Below, in pieces: positions 1 through 8,532 of a DNA stretch of 64,000 nt; the stretch's first letter is position 1, and every line of letters begins with the position of its first letter. The notes under the pieces are model-generated. The model was not told the DNA's origin and made no database searches. It saw only the letters and a list, made by a program, of their open reading frames with translations. The translations under genes were made by a program, and so were the position numbers. The stretch covers positions 3,286,001 to 3,350,000 of the forward strand of contig NZ_PHUJ01000003.1 in the NCBI RefSeq assembly GCF_002813375.1, written 5' to 3'. This DNA is from Pseudonocardia alni. Lineage in GTDB: Bacteria; Actinomycetota; Actinomycetes; Mycobacteriales; Pseudonocardiaceae.

Positions 1-513
1 CGACCAACGCGGCGTCCCACGGACGTTCCGGGCGGAGCATCAGCACCGCCCACACCACCACCAGCCAGGCCATGGCCAGCCAGATCGCGGTGACGTCGAA
101 GTAGACGACGACGTCGAGCGCGGTCGGCAACGGCAGCCGCTCGGCCAGCCACTGCCAGCCGTCGGTCAGCTGCGCATTGAGGTACTGGAACATCCCGGTG
201 ACGACCGGGTACTCCATGTACCGGGCGGTGCGGGAGCCGTCGGCGGCGGTCTCGAACCAGGCGTCGCGGTAGGGGACTGCGTCGTCGGCGAGACCTTCCA
301 GCCCGTAGAGCGGGACGGTGTCGGAGTAGCACATCGCGACGTACTGACGGTCGTTGCGCCAGTCCAGCGCGAGTGCACCGTCCGGGGTGCGGTACTGCTG
401 CAGACAGGCCGCCTTGCCCAGCCAGCCCAGCGCCAGCACGACGACGGCGAGCAGCAGTACCACCCGCAGCGGGGTCCACCAGCGCGACCGTCCGACGAGT
501 GCGTGCCGACCCA
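1..513 (-). CDS. Membrane glycosyltransferase-like protein (GT87/DUF2029 type), C-terminus off the window
   Basis: The reverse strand from an ATG at 513 reads an open frame to the window edge. It starts [16 protein letters not shown], followed by a membrane segment rich in V, L and A ([15 protein letters not shown]), a loop with [10 protein letters not shown] and [11 protein letters not shown], and a second membrane segment near the edge. This is the N-terminal pattern of actinobacterial GT87-type polyprenyl-phosphate-sugar-dependent mannosyltransferases, which lie just downstream of ponA1 in Mycobacterium (Rv0051). The start is uncertain: the frame stays open upstream into the end of the PBP gene and the residues before this ATG ([16 protein letters not shown]) look like genuine protein, so the true start may lie near 600-650. 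Acceptor and donor cannot be told from this fragment. Confidence 0.65.
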
Positions 514-645
514 TCGGGCCTCCGACGACCCTGCTGGCGGCGCGCGCCAGCGGCTCGGTCCAGGTCGGGACCTCCCGGTCCCGGACGCCCGCCCCCGGCG
601 CGTCGTGGGGGGCGGGCGGTGCGGCTCCGGGCCGGCCGCCTGCGG

Positions 646-3213
646 TCAGTTGTCGCCCCCGCGGCCCGGACGGTCCCGGCCCGCGTCGGAGCCGGGCGGA
701 CCGTCGCTGTTGCCGTCGCTGCCGGGGTCGCCGCCGCTGTCGTCGCCGGCCCCGTCCCCGGAGCCGTCGCCCGAGGAGTCACCCCGGTCGCCGCGATTCC
801 CGCGGTCACCCCGGTCCCCGCGATCGCCGCGGTCGCCGTTGTCGCCGGGCTCCTGGGTGGTGGTCGTCTGCTGGTCGTCGCCCTGCCCGGAGTCGTTCGA
901 GACGGCCCGGGCCGGAGCCTGGCCGATCGGCTCGAAGTCGGAGAACTGCTCCACCGGCGTCCCCTGCAGCACGTCGTTCATGAACGACTGCCAGATCGAG
1001 CCGGGCAGCATCCGCCCGTAGACCGGGCGGCCCGCGGAGTTCTTGATCGGGGTGTTGTCGTCGGTGCCGACCCACACCGCGGTGGACACCGACGGTGTGT
1101 AGCCGACGGTCCAGGCGTCGTTGTTCTGGCCCTGGACGCTGCTCTGCACGGTGCCGGTCTTCGCGGCGACCGGACGCCCGTCCAGCCCGATCCGCGACGA
1201 GCTCGCGACGTCGGTCATGGACTCGGTGACGTTGCGGGCGACCTCGGCCGGCATGACCTGCTGGCCGTTGTCGGTGCTGCCGCGGTCGTAGATGACCCGC
1301 CCGTCGCTGGCGGTGACCTTCGCGATCAGGAACGGGTCGCGCTTCATGCCGTCGGCCGCGAACGTGCCGTAGGCGGCGGCCATGTCCTCGGGGTGGACCT
1401 CGCGGTCACCCAGCGAGATGCCGCCGGTGGGGTTCGGCAACAGGTCGGCGGGGATGCCGGCCTGGTGCGCGGCGTCGGCGACCCGCTGCGGGCCGACGTC
1501 GAGGCCCATCCGGTAGAAGACCGTGTTGATCGACTTGGTCATGGCCTCCTTCACCGAGCACCGGCCGCAGCTGACGCCCTCGGAGTTGGTGACCGTGGTG
1601 CCGGCGAGCTCCTGGGGGGAGGAGCCGTCGTAGATCGTGCCGAGACCGACCGGCGGGTTCGCCTGCAGCGCCGCCGCGAGCACGAACGGCTTGAACGACG
1701 AGCCGGGCTGCTTGAGCACCGAGGCGTAGTCGAGGCCGACACCGTTCTCCCCGCCGAAGTAGGCGATGACCGCGCCGGTCTTCGGGTTCACCGACACCAA
1801 CGAGGACCGCAGGTTGCCGGGCTGGCCGTCCATGACCTTCTCGACGGCCGTCGCCGCGTCCTCCTGGGCCTTCGGATCGATCGTCGTGGTGACCGTCAGA
1901 CCCTGGGTGTTGATCTCGGTCTCGGAGATCCCGAGCTTCTCCAGCTCGGCGCGGGCCGCGTTGTAGATGTGGCCCTTGTCGTCACCGGGGATACCACCGC
2001 CCTCGGCCGCGGAGGCCTCGCGCCACTGCGGGAACCTCTGCTGCGCCCGGTCGGCCTGCGTCATCCAGCCCTGGGCGACCATGCCGTCGAGCACGAAGTT
2101 CCACCGCTGCTGGGACATCTCGAGGTTCTTCGCCGGGTCCCAGCGCGACGGCGACTGGATCAGCCCGGCGATCATCGCGCCCTCGGAGGCGTTCAGGTCC
2201 TGGACGTTCTTCCCGAAGTACGCCTGGCTGGCGGCCTGGACGCCGTAGGCGCCGCGACCCAGGTAGATCGCGTTCAGGTAGTTGCCGAGGATCTGCTCCT
2301 TGGTCATCTCCTTGGACATCTTCGCGGCCAGCACGACCTCGCGGAACTTGCGGAACAGCGAGTACTGGTCGTTGCCGGTGGTCACCTTGATGTACTGCTG
2401 GGTGATCGTCGAGCCGCCGCCGATCCCGCCGGAGAGCTGGTTGATCACCGCCCGCGCGATGCCGGTGATGTCGAAGCCGGGGTTGGAGAAGAACGTGCGG
2501 TCCTCCGCGGACAGCACGGCCTGCTGGACCGGCACCGGCACCTGGGACAGGTCGACGCTGATCCGGTTGACGTTGTCCGGCCGGACCGTCGCCAGCGGGG
2601 CGCCGTCGGTGTAGGTGAAGGTCGCCACCTGGGTGACGGCGATGTCGTCGGCGTTGGGGACCGGGAACACCAGCCAGCCGATCGCGAACGCGACGAGCGG
2701 GCCGATCACCGCGAACGCGGCGAGCCCGATCACCCAGCGCCGGAGCCGGCGACGACGGCCGGGCTTCTTCCGCCCGTCACCGCCGTCCCCGGGACCGCGA
2801 CCGTCGGGACGACCGGGCGGTCCGGGCGGGCGGCCGCCACCGCCGCCACGACGGGCGGCCGTGGCCGGTGCCGCCGCGGCCGCCGCGGCACCGCGGGCCG
2901 GCGGAGGGCCGGTGCGCTGCGGGGCGGCCGTGCGCGGACCGGCCTGGGCCGACCGGACGACGGGGTCGAAGTGGCCGACCCCGGAGTCGTCGTGGGTCAG
3001 CAGCGGCGGAGGGGACTGGGGGACCGGGCGCGACGGTGGCCCCGCGGGTGCGGGACGACCGCCCACCGGTGGACGACCGGGGGGCGGGGGCATCGGGGGA
3101 CGGGGGCCCACGCCCGGTCGGGGTGCCGGCGGGGGCATCGGGGGACGGGACCGCGGAGGACCGGGGGGCGGGGGCGGCGGCGGGGTGCGCCGGGGGTCAC
3201 GCTCGTCGTTCAC
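646..3213 (-). CDS. ponA: Bifunctional class A penicillin-binding protein (transglycosylase/transpeptidase)
   Basis: 855 aa, membrane-anchored peptidoglycan polymerase and cross-linker. A long Pro/Arg-rich cytoplasmic tail (about residues 1-160) is followed by one membrane segment ([19 protein letters not shown]). The GT51 domain shows EDRTFF and [11 protein letters not shown]. The transpeptidase domain shows SSFKPF (SxxK with the catalytic serine), SIN and KTGT. The C-terminal tail is a low-complexity run of GDR and GD repeats. Order and neighbours match M. tuberculosis ponA1 (Rv0050) between DUF5318 and a GT87 protein. Start is GTG (VNDERDP). The tail repeats are 9-bp direct repeats in DNA and may vary in number between strains. 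Confidence 0.95.
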   Translation of the reverse strand: MNDERDPRRTPPPPPPPGPPRSRPPMPPPAPRPGVGPRPPMPPPPGRPPVGGRPAPAGPPSRPVPQSPPPLLTHDDSGVGHFDPVVRSAQAGPRTAAPQRTGPPPARGAAAAAAAPATAARRGGGGGRPPGPPGRPDGRGPGDGGDGRKKPGRRRRLRRWVIGLAAFAVIGPLVAFAIGWLVFPVPNADDIAVTQVATFTYTDGAPLATVRPDNVNRISVDLSQVPVPVQQAVLSAEDRTFFSNPGFDITGIARAVINQLSGGIGGGSTITQQYIKVTTGNDQYSLFRKFREVVLAAKMSKEMTKEQILGNYLNAIYLGRGAYGVQAASQAYFGKNVQDLNASEGAMIAGLIQSPSRWDPAKNLEMSQQRWNFVLDGMVAQGWMTQADRAQQRFPQWREASAAEGGGIPGDDKGHIYNAARAELEKLGISETEINTQGLTVTTTIDPKAQEDAATAVEKVMDGQPGNLRSSLVSVNPKTGAVIAYFGGENGVGLDYASVLKQPGSSFKPFVLAAALQANPPVGLGTIYDGSSPQELAGTTVTNSEGVSCGRCSVKEAMTKSINTVFYRMGLDVGPQRVADAAHQAGIPADLLPNPTGGISLGDREVHPEDMAAAYGTFAADGMKRDPFLIAKVTASDGRVIYDRGSTDNGQQVMPAEVARNVTESMTDVASSSRIGLDGRPVAAKTGTVQSSVQGQNNDAWTVGYTPSVSTAVWVGTDDNTPIKNSAGRPVYGRMLPGSIWQSFMNDVLQGTPVEQFSDFEPIGQAPARAVSNDSGQGDDQQTTTTQEPGDNGDRGDRGDRGDRGNRGDRGDSSGDGSGDGAGDDSGGDPGSDGNSDGPPGSDAGRDRPGRGGDN

Positions 3214-3354
3214 CGGGCGGCTCCGTGGGATGCGGTGGACCGGATCCGCAGCGGCCCGGGCCGGGGGTGCCCGGGGCGGAGGGGATCCGGCAGCGGACCG
3301 GCGCGGTGCGCGCGGTCCGGGTGGTCGTGCTCGTCGGGCAGCGTGCCATCGGAC

Positions 3355-3750
3355 TCAGCCACCCGCACTCCGCCGACCGCGGCGGGGGCGGCCGGTGCCG
3401 AGGACGAACGAGCGGACCAGGTGGTTCCAACGGCACTCGGTGCACACCTCGACGACGTGCACGGAGAAGTCGGCGACCTGTGCCGCGAGCTGCTCGAGGT
3501 CCGCCGCGGAGCGGGCCGAGCCGGAGACGTGGCGCAGGCTCTCGCCGAACACCCACGAGACCTGGGCGAGCTCGTCGTGGCGGCAGACCGGACAGGCCCG
3601 ACCGGCGGACGTGCCGTGGAAGCGCGCGGCGCGGAGCAGGTAGGCACCCGCATCGCACACCTCCTCACGTCCGACCCGGCCGGCCCGGACGTCGGCCAGC
3701 AGAGCACGGCGCTGCAGGGCGTAGTCCACCACCTGTCGCGGGCTGAGCAC
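3355..3750 (-). CDS. DUF5318 family protein
   Basis: 131 aa from a GTG start (MLSPRQVVDYALQRRALL). The middle holds two CxxC/CxE pairs (CPVCRHDE and CTECRW) that could bind a metal. The family is conserved beside ponA in actinobacteria (Rv0049 position) and has no established function. An upstream ATG at 3876 adds 42 residues that look non-coding. The GTG at 3750 is preferred because a TACCCT hexamer lies exactly 6 nt upstream (3757-3762), the spacing seen at many starts in this window and expected for a leaderless mRNA. Confidence 0.8.
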   Translation of the reverse strand: MLSPRQVVDYALQRRALLADVRAGRVGREEVCDAGAYLLRAARFHGTSAGRACPVCRHDELAQVSWVFGESLRHVSGSARSAADLEQLAAQVADFSVHVVEVCTECRWNHLVRSFVLGTGRPRRGRRSAGG

Positions 3751-3894
3751 CCGACCAGGGTACGCGGGACGGACCCGCGGACCCATCGCCGTCCCGCACG
3801 GGCCCCTGCGGACACGACCGTTCCGTCCCTGGTCGGGGTACTCGTCCGGTCCGCGACCACCTGTGACGACGATCATGGAGGGGACGGATCGATG

Positions 3895-3911
3895 TATCGG
3901 ACCGATAGGAT
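3895..3911. promoter_or_regulatory. Candidate operator/promoter of the PadR gene
   Basis: A perfect 13-bp inverted repeat, TATCGGACCGATA (3895-3907), overlaps a TAGGAT -10-like hexamer (3906-3911), 33 nt upstream of the PadR start. PadR proteins often repress themselves through such palindromes, so this is the likely autoregulatory site. Binding is inferred, not shown. Confidence 0.45.
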
Positions 3912-3944
3912 GACCGGTCGGCGGTCCGCACGGAGGAGGTCGCG

Positions 3945-4589
3945 ATGCTGGACTTCGCGGTCCTCGGCCTGCTCCAGGACGGTCCGCTGCACGGGTACGA
4001 GCTGCGCAAGCAGCTCGGCCGCAGGCTCGGCGGCTTCCGCGCGTTCTCCTACGGCTCGTTGTACCCGGCCCTGCGCCGGCTGCTCCGGGCCGGGTCGATC
4101 GCCGAGACCACCGACGAGGCGGGTGATCAGTACGGACGCGCTCCGGGACGGCTGCGACGGGGCAGGCGGGTCTACCGCATCACCCCGGCGGGCCAGGACC
4201 GGTTCGCGGCCATGCTCGCCGAGGCCGGCCCCCAGGCGTGGGAGGACGGAAGCTTCGACGTGCACCTGGCGTTCTTCGCGCGGACACCGGCGGAGACCAG
4301 GATCCGGATCCTGGAGGGCCGCAGACGGGCCGTCGAGGAACGCCGGGACGGTCTGCGCACCGCGCTCGGCAGGCCCTGCGAGGGGGTCGACCGCTACACC
4401 CGCGAGCTGCACCGGCTCGGGCTGGAGTGCTCCGAGCGCGAGGTGTGCTGGCTGAACGAGCTGATCGCGACCGAACGGGCCGAGCAGGGTGCCGCGGACG
4501 GCCGCGACGAGAGGACCTTCCCCGGCGGCGGGCCATCCCGGCCCGCGACCGGCGGGGTACGACAGGACGAGACAACAGGAGGAGCCTGA
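3945..4589 (+). CDS. PadR family transcriptional regulator
   Basis: 214 aa. The N-terminal winged helix starts [20 protein letters not shown] and contains [13 protein letters not shown], the PadR recognition signature. The C-terminal half ([20 protein letters not shown] and onward) is the long helical dimerisation domain of PadR subfamily 1 with its Vir_act_alpha_C-type extension. A GGAGG ribosome site lies 8 nt before the ATG. Its last codons contain the ribosome site of ino1, whose ATG starts one base after the stop, so the two genes are translationally coupled. The same pairing (Rv0047c-ino1) is conserved in mycobacteria, suggesting a link to inositol synthesis or simply operon conservation. 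Confidence 0.9.
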   Translation: MLDFAVLGLLQDGPLHGYELRKQLGRRLGGFRAFSYGSLYPALRRLLRAGSIAETTDEAGDQYGRAPGRLRRGRRVYRITPAGQDRFAAMLAEAGPQAWEDGSFDVHLAFFARTPAETRIRILEGRRRAVEERRDGLRTALGRPCEGVDRYTRELHRLGLECSEREVCWLNELIATERAEQGAADGRDERTFPGGGPSRPATGGVRQDETTGGA

Positions 4590-4590
4590 C

Positions 4591-5670
4591 ATGAGCCAGG
4601 TTCGGGTGGCGGTCGTCGGCGTGGGCAACTGCGCGGCGTCGCTGGTCCAGGGGGTTCACTACTACGCGGACGCCGATCCGTCGACCCAGGTCCCCGGCCT
4701 GATGCACGTCGACTTCGGCGGGTACCACGTCCGGGACGTGACCTTCGTGGCCGCGTTCGACGTCGACGCGAAGAAGGTCGGTCAGGATCTCGCCGACGCG
4801 ATCTCGGCCAGCGAGAACAACACGGTCAAGATCGCGGACGTGCCGCCGCTCGGGGTGACCGTGCAGCGCGGGCCGACCCTCGACGGTCTCGGCCGCTTCT
4901 ACCGGGAGACCATCACCGAGGCCGACGGCGAGCCCGTCGACGTCGTACAGGCGCTGCGCGACACCGGGGCCGACGTGCTGGTGTCCTACCTGCCGGTGGG
5001 CAGCGAGGACGCCGACCGGTTCTATGCGCAGGCCGCACTGGATGCGGGCGTCGCGTTCGTCAACGCGCTGCCGGTGTTCATCGCCTCGGACCCGGAGTGG
5101 GCGGAGAAGTTCCGCGCCGCCGGCGTCCCGATCGTCGGCGACGACATCAAGTCCCAGGTCGGCGCGACCATCACCCACCGGGTGCTGGCGAAGCTGTTCG
5201 AGGACCGCGGCGTGCAGCTGGACCGCACGATGCAGCTCAACGTGGGCGGGAACATGGACTTCCTGAACATGAAGGAGCTCGAGCGGCTGGAGTCCAAGAA
5301 GGTCTCCAAGACCCAGGCCGTCACCTCGCAGGTGGACCGGGACATGGGCAAGGGCAACGTGCACATCGGCCCGTCGGACTACGTGTCCTGGCTGGACGAC
5401 CGCAAGTGGGCCTACGTCCGGCTCGAGGGCCGCGCGTTCGGTGACGTCCCGCTGAACCTGGAGTACAAGCTCGAGGTCTGGGACTCCCCGAACTCCGCGG
5501 GCATCATCATCGACGCGGTGCGGGCGGCCAAGATCGCGAAGGACCGCGGCATCGGCGGACCGATCCTGTCGGCGTCGAGCTACTTCATGAAGTCGCCGCC
5601 GGAGCAGTACCGCGACTCCGAGGCCCGCGACAAGGTCGAGGCGTTCATCCGGGGCGAGATCGACAGCTGA
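4591..5670 (+). CDS. ino1: Inositol-3-phosphate synthase
   Basis: 359 aa. Converts glucose-6-phosphate to 1D-myo-inositol-3-phosphate using NAD, the first step toward phosphatidylinositol, mycothiol and PI-anchored glycolipids in actinobacteria. The N-terminus has the Rossmann motif [25 protein letters not shown] and [12 protein letters not shown] are typical of the actinobacterial enzyme, and KSPPEQ near the C-terminus is also family-typical. Start chosen at the ATG preceded by AGGAGG (4577-4583); an upstream in-frame extension would overlap PadR. A strong terminator follows. Confidence 0.96.
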   Translation: MSQVRVAVVGVGNCAASLVQGVHYYADADPSTQVPGLMHVDFGGYHVRDVTFVAAFDVDAKKVGQDLADAISASENNTVKIADVPPLGVTVQRGPTLDGLGRFYRETITEADGEPVDVVQALRDTGADVLVSYLPVGSEDADRFYAQAALDAGVAFVNALPVFIASDPEWAEKFRAAGVPIVGDDIKSQVGATITHRVLAKLFEDRGVQLDRTMQLNVGGNMDFLNMKELERLESKKVSKTQAVTSQVDRDMGKGNVHIGPSDYVSWLDDRKWAYVRLEGRAFGDVPLNLEYKLEVWDSPNSAGIIIDAVRAAKIAKDRGIGGPILSASSYFMKSPPEQYRDSEARDKVEAFIRGEIDS

Positions 5671-5685
5671 TCCGTTTCTCGGTAC

Positions 5686-5726
5686 AACGGCCCGGGGACG
5701 ACCGTGCAGGTCATCCCCGGGCCGTT
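5686..5726 (+). terminator. Terminator after ino1
   Basis: A perfect 13-bp stem, AACGGCCCGGGGA (5686-5698) paired with TCCCCGGGCCGTT (5714-5726), with a 15-nt loop, starting 16 nt after the ino1 stop codon. There is no long U-tract, as is common in actinobacteria. Confidence 0.75.
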
Positions 5727-5744
5727 GCCGTACCGGAGACGTTC

Positions 5745-6035
5745 CGGAAGACGACATTACCGATCCGGAATGTTCTCGTTATTCGTCGTGAGCGCAGTCA
5801 TGCAATGAATGTGCCCTGCGTCATTTATTTGAGCGATATCTGTTCGTAATGTGCGGTCCGGCCTTGCGCGACCACCGCCCATCCGGGGTGAGGGGTGCAG
5901 GGTCACCGCCGGGCGACGACGCGGGCGGGTCGTGAGTGCCGCCGGTGTCCCCACCGGAACTCCCCCTTCGTACCGGCGCCCACGGGTCCCGCCCCGACCG
6001 CTCCTCCGGTGGTGCAACATCCCGAGGACCCCACC
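5745..6035. other. AT-rich leader region upstream of the NlpC/P60 gene
   Basis: The 360 bp between ino1 and the NlpC/P60 gene contain the terminator and then an unusually AT-rich stretch (about 5745-5850, with runs such as GTCATTTATTTGAGCGATAT) before returning to high GC. No protein gene is visible on either strand. It probably carries the promoter of the cell-wall hydrolase and could bind AT-preferring nucleoid proteins. A c-di-AMP riboswitch was considered because it often precedes such genes, but its conserved core was not recognised. Confidence 0.35.
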
Positions 6036-6638
6036 GTGCCCCAGCGTCATTCCGCTCCGGCGCTCCGCGTCGCCGTCGTGGCCACCACCGCCGCCGCGGC
6101 CGCTGTTCTGTCCGTGCTCCCCGCCGCCACCGCGGCCCCCACGGACGCCACCGCATCCGCCGCACCCGCCGCGGAGACCGTGACCCGTGACGTCGCCCCG
6201 GCCGCGAACGTCCTGCCGGCGCTCGGCGCGAACCCGGCCGCGATGTCGGTCTCGTCCGCCGCGCAGGCCGCGGCCCCGGCCGCACAGGCCGCCGCCGCGC
6301 GCAGCGGTGCGATGGCCACCGCGATGGCCCAGCTCGGCAAGCCCTACCGCTGGGGGGCCACCGGTCCGAGCGCCTTCGACTGCTCCGGCCTGGTCAGCTA
6401 CGCGTTCGACAAGGCGGGCAAGGACCTGCCCCGCACCAGCCGGGCCCAGGCCCAGGTGGGCACCAAGGTGTCCAAGTCGAACCTCAAGCCCGGCGACCTG
6501 GTGTTCTTCTACAGCCCGGTCAGCCACGTCGGCATCTACATCGGCGACGGCCAGATCGTGCACGCCTCCACCAGCGGTCAGCCGGTGAAGATCTCCGACA
6601 TCGACCGGATGCCGTTCAACTCGGCCCGCCGCGTCTGA
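6036..6638 (+). CDS. Secreted NlpC/P60 peptidoglycan endopeptidase
   Basis: 200 aa from a GTG start (MPQRHSAPALRVAVV), with a GAGGA ribosome site 8 nt upstream. A typical signal peptide (hydrophobic VAVVATTAAAAAVLSVLPAATA, cut near AAP) is followed by an Ala/Pro-rich linker. The C-terminal NlpC/P60 domain shows the catalytic Cys in FDCSGLV, the catalytic His in SHVGIYIGDG, and the third polar residue near IVHAS. It should cleave D-Glu-mesoDAP bonds in stem peptides outside the cell, as RipA-like enzymes do. No SH3 or LysM targeting domain is visible. A 20-bp terminator follows. Confidence 0.92.
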   Translation: MPQRHSAPALRVAVVATTAAAAAVLSVLPAATAAPTDATASAAPAAETVTRDVAPAANVLPALGANPAAMSVSSAAQAAAPAAQAAAARSGAMATAMAQLGKPYRWGATGPSAFDCSGLVSYAFDKAGKDLPRTSRAQAQVGTKVSKSNLKPGDLVFFYSPVSHVGIYIGDGQIVHASTSGQPVKISDIDRMPFNSARRV

Positions 6639-6656
6639 GCGCGCACGCTCCCCGGT

Positions 6657-6701
6657 ACGACGACCGGCCCCGTCCTCGCGCAGGACGGGGCCGGTCGTCG
6701 T
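6657..6701 (+). terminator. Strong terminator after the NlpC/P60 gene
   Basis: A perfect 20-bp stem (6657-6676 with 6682-6701) and a 5-nt loop CGCGC. The right arm ends at the T that begins the TAGGTT promoter-like hexamer of the next gene, so termination and re-initiation are packed within about 15 bp. Confidence 0.85.
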
Positions 6702-6712
6702 AGGTTCATCGG

Positions 6713-7432
6713 GTGACCGCTCCCCGCCGCCCGCTCGCCCTGATCACCGGTGCCTCCCGGGGCATCGGCGCCGCCACCGCCCGGCTTCTCGCGCCGCGCT
6801 ACGACCTGGTCCTGGGCGGCCGGGACGAGAAGCGGCTGGAGACCCTGGCCGGTGAGCTGACCGAGGCGGGCCCGGTCGCGGTCCGCACCGTGGCGATCGA
6901 GCTCACCGACGACGACGCGCTGGCCGCGGCCCTCGACGGCATCGACCGGCTCGACGCGCTGGTCCACTCGGCCGGGGTCGGGGAGCTGGGCACCGTCGCG
7001 GAGACCACCGCGCAGACCTGGCGCCACCAGTTCGACGTCAACGTCGTCGCGGTCGCCGAGACGACCCGGCTGCTGCTGCCCGCACTGCGCGCGGCGGGCG
7101 CCGACACCGGTGCCGACGTCGTGCTCGTCAACTCCGGGTCCGGGCTCACCGCCCGCGCGGGCTGGGGGTCCTACGCGGCGAGCAAGTTCGCACTGCGCGC
7201 GTTCGGCGACGCCCTGCGCGCGGAGGAGTCCGGGCACGGCATCCGGGTCACCTCGGTGCACCCGGGCCGGGTGGACACGGCGATGCAGGAGCGGGTCGTC
7301 GCCCACGAGGGCGGGGAGTACGACGGCTCGCGGTTCCTGCGCCCCGAGTCGGTCGGTGCCGCGATCCTGGCCGCGCTGACCGCGACCCGCGACGCCCACC
7401 TCACCGAGATCGTGGTGCGCCCGCAGGGCTGA
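6713..7432 (+). CDS. Short-chain dehydrogenase/reductase (SDR)
   Basis: 239 aa, GTG start. Rossmann motif TGASRGIG (TGxxxGxG), NSGSG at the catalytic serine strand, and YAASK (YxxxK) active site, all in the order of classical SDRs. Substrate unknown; the sequence resembles cytosolic NADPH-dependent SDRs. A TAGGTT hexamer lies 6 nt before the GTG and no ribosome site is visible, so the mRNA is probably leaderless. Its 3' end overlaps the convergent LysR gene by 32 bp. Confidence 0.9.
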   Translation: MTAPRRPLALITGASRGIGAATARLLAPRYDLVLGGRDEKRLETLAGELTEAGPVAVRTVAIELTDDDALAAALDGIDRLDALVHSAGVGELGTVAETTAQTWRHQFDVNVVAVAETTRLLLPALRAAGADTGADVVLVNSGSGLTARAGWGSYAASKFALRAFGDALRAEESGHGIRVTSVHPGRVDTAMQERVVAHEGGEYDGSRFLRPESVGAAILAALTATRDAHLTEIVVRPQG

Positions 7433-8315
7433 GCGCCGACTGCTCGCGCAGCTCGTCGAGGGCCGCCAGCAGCGGTGGCGCCGCCGCCGCGGCGTCCCGG
7501 ACCACCGCCAGGATCGTCCGCACCGGCGTGGGCCGCACGACCGGCACCGCACAGGTCCCGGCCGGCAGGTCGACGGCGCCGAGCCGGGGGAGCACGGTGA
7601 CGCCGATGCCGGCGGCGACGAAGGCCAACGCCGTGCGGTAGTCGTGGGCCTCGACGTGGAACGGCGGGCGGAACCCGGCGGCGGCGCAGGCCTCGACCAG
7701 GTTGCGCCGGCACCACCCGCGGGCGAAGTCGTTGTCCACCCACCGCTGCCCGGCCAGCTCCGCCAGGTCGACCTGCTCCGCCCCGGCCAGCGGGTGCCCC
7801 TCGGGCACCACCACGACGTAGGGGTCGTCGAGCAGGTGGTGCACCGAGAACCCGGGCCAGGCCTCGAACTCCGGTCGTTCGACGGCGATCTGCAGGTCCG
7901 ACCGGTCGGCCGGGTCGTCGGGCAGCCACTCACGCAGGGCCAGGTCGAGCCGGACCCCCGGGAAACCGGCGGTCAGCCTGCGCACCACCCGCGGCATCCA
8001 GGCGGACCCGACGGAGGCGAAGTAGGCCACCGCCAGCGACCCGGTGCGTCCCGTGCGCAGATCCTCGACGAGCACCTGGGCCTCACCGAGCCGGGCCAGC
8101 ACCGCGTCGGCCTGTTCGGCCAGCAGGAGCCCGGCCGCGGTCGGCCGCAGCCCGCGCCCCACCCGTTCGAACAGCACCAGGCCGGTCTCCCGGGCGAGCG
8201 CGGTGACGTGCTGGCTCACCGCCGAGGGCGTGTACCCCAGGTTGGCGGCGGCGGACTGCACCGACCCACCGGCCACGACCGACCGGAAGATCATCAGACG
8301 GTGAGCGTCGAGCAC
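7401..8315 (-). CDS. LysR family transcriptional regulator
   Basis: 304 aa from GTG (MLDAHRLMIFRSVVAGGSVQ). The N-terminal winged helix contains AAANLGYTPSAVSQHVTAL, the LysR recognition helix; the rest is the substrate-binding-like effector domain. The longer ORF upstream reads through the promoter and is rejected: a TACGTT hexamer (8323-8328) sits 7 nt upstream of this GTG, fitting a leaderless start. It is divergent from the EamA transporter gene, the classic arrangement for a LysR activator and its target, so control of the exporter is the best guess. Confidence 0.9.
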   Translation of the reverse strand: MLDAHRLMIFRSVVAGGSVQSAAANLGYTPSAVSQHVTALARETGLVLFERVGRGLRPTAAGLLLAEQADAVLARLGEAQVLVEDLRTGRTGSLAVAYFASVGSAWMPRVVRRLTAGFPGVRLDLALREWLPDDPADRSDLQIAVERPEFEAWPGFSVHHLLDDPYVVVVPEGHPLAGAEQVDLAELAGQRWVDNDFARGWCRRNLVEACAAAGFRPPFHVEAHDYRTALAFVAAGIGVTVLPRLGAVDLPAGTCAVPVVRPTPVRTILAVVRDAAAAAPPLLAALDELREQSALSPAGAPRSR

Positions 8316-8397
8316 GCGGACAAACGTACAGCAGAACTGAATCCAGAGGTAGAACATGTCGCTGGTGCTGAACCGTGAGTGGTCCGACGATGGCTCC

Positions 8398-8532
8398 ATG
8401 ACCACCGTGAACCTGGGACTGCTCGCCCTCACCACCCCCGCCACCCTCGCTGCGCTGTACCGGTTGTTCCGGGAACGACCGCGACGGTTGCCCGTCCGCA
8501 CCGGCTACGACACCCGCCGGCCCACCCTGTGA
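8398..8532 (+). CDS. Possible 44-aa small membrane protein upstream of the EamA gene
   Basis: An ATG at 8398 opens a 44-residue frame: a short hydrophobic stretch (LGLLALTTPATLAALYRLF) and then an Arg-rich tail ending RRPTL. Its TGA overlaps the GTG of the EamA gene (GTGA), so it would be translationally coupled. It lies in the divergent LysR/EamA promoter region. No family is recognised; it may be a leader peptide or a genuine small protein. Confidence 0.4.
   Translation: MTTVNLGLLALTTPATLAALYRLFRERPRRLPVRTGYDTRRPTL

Noticed and set aside
373..4455. A 1360-codon open frame on the plus strand
   Set aside because: It is antisense to the PBP gene and runs into PadR; composition is Arg/Pro/Gly/Val-rich with no domain, a common shadow in very high-GC DNA.
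5850..6035. c-di-AMP (ydaO) riboswitch before the NlpC/P60 gene
   Set aside because: Expected from knowledge of such genes, but the conserved core sequence and pairing could not be found by eye.
5757..6563. Minus-strand frame over the NlpC/P60 gene
   Set aside because: No homology features, Gly/Arg runs, and the plus strand carries a clear signal peptide and NlpC/P60 domain.
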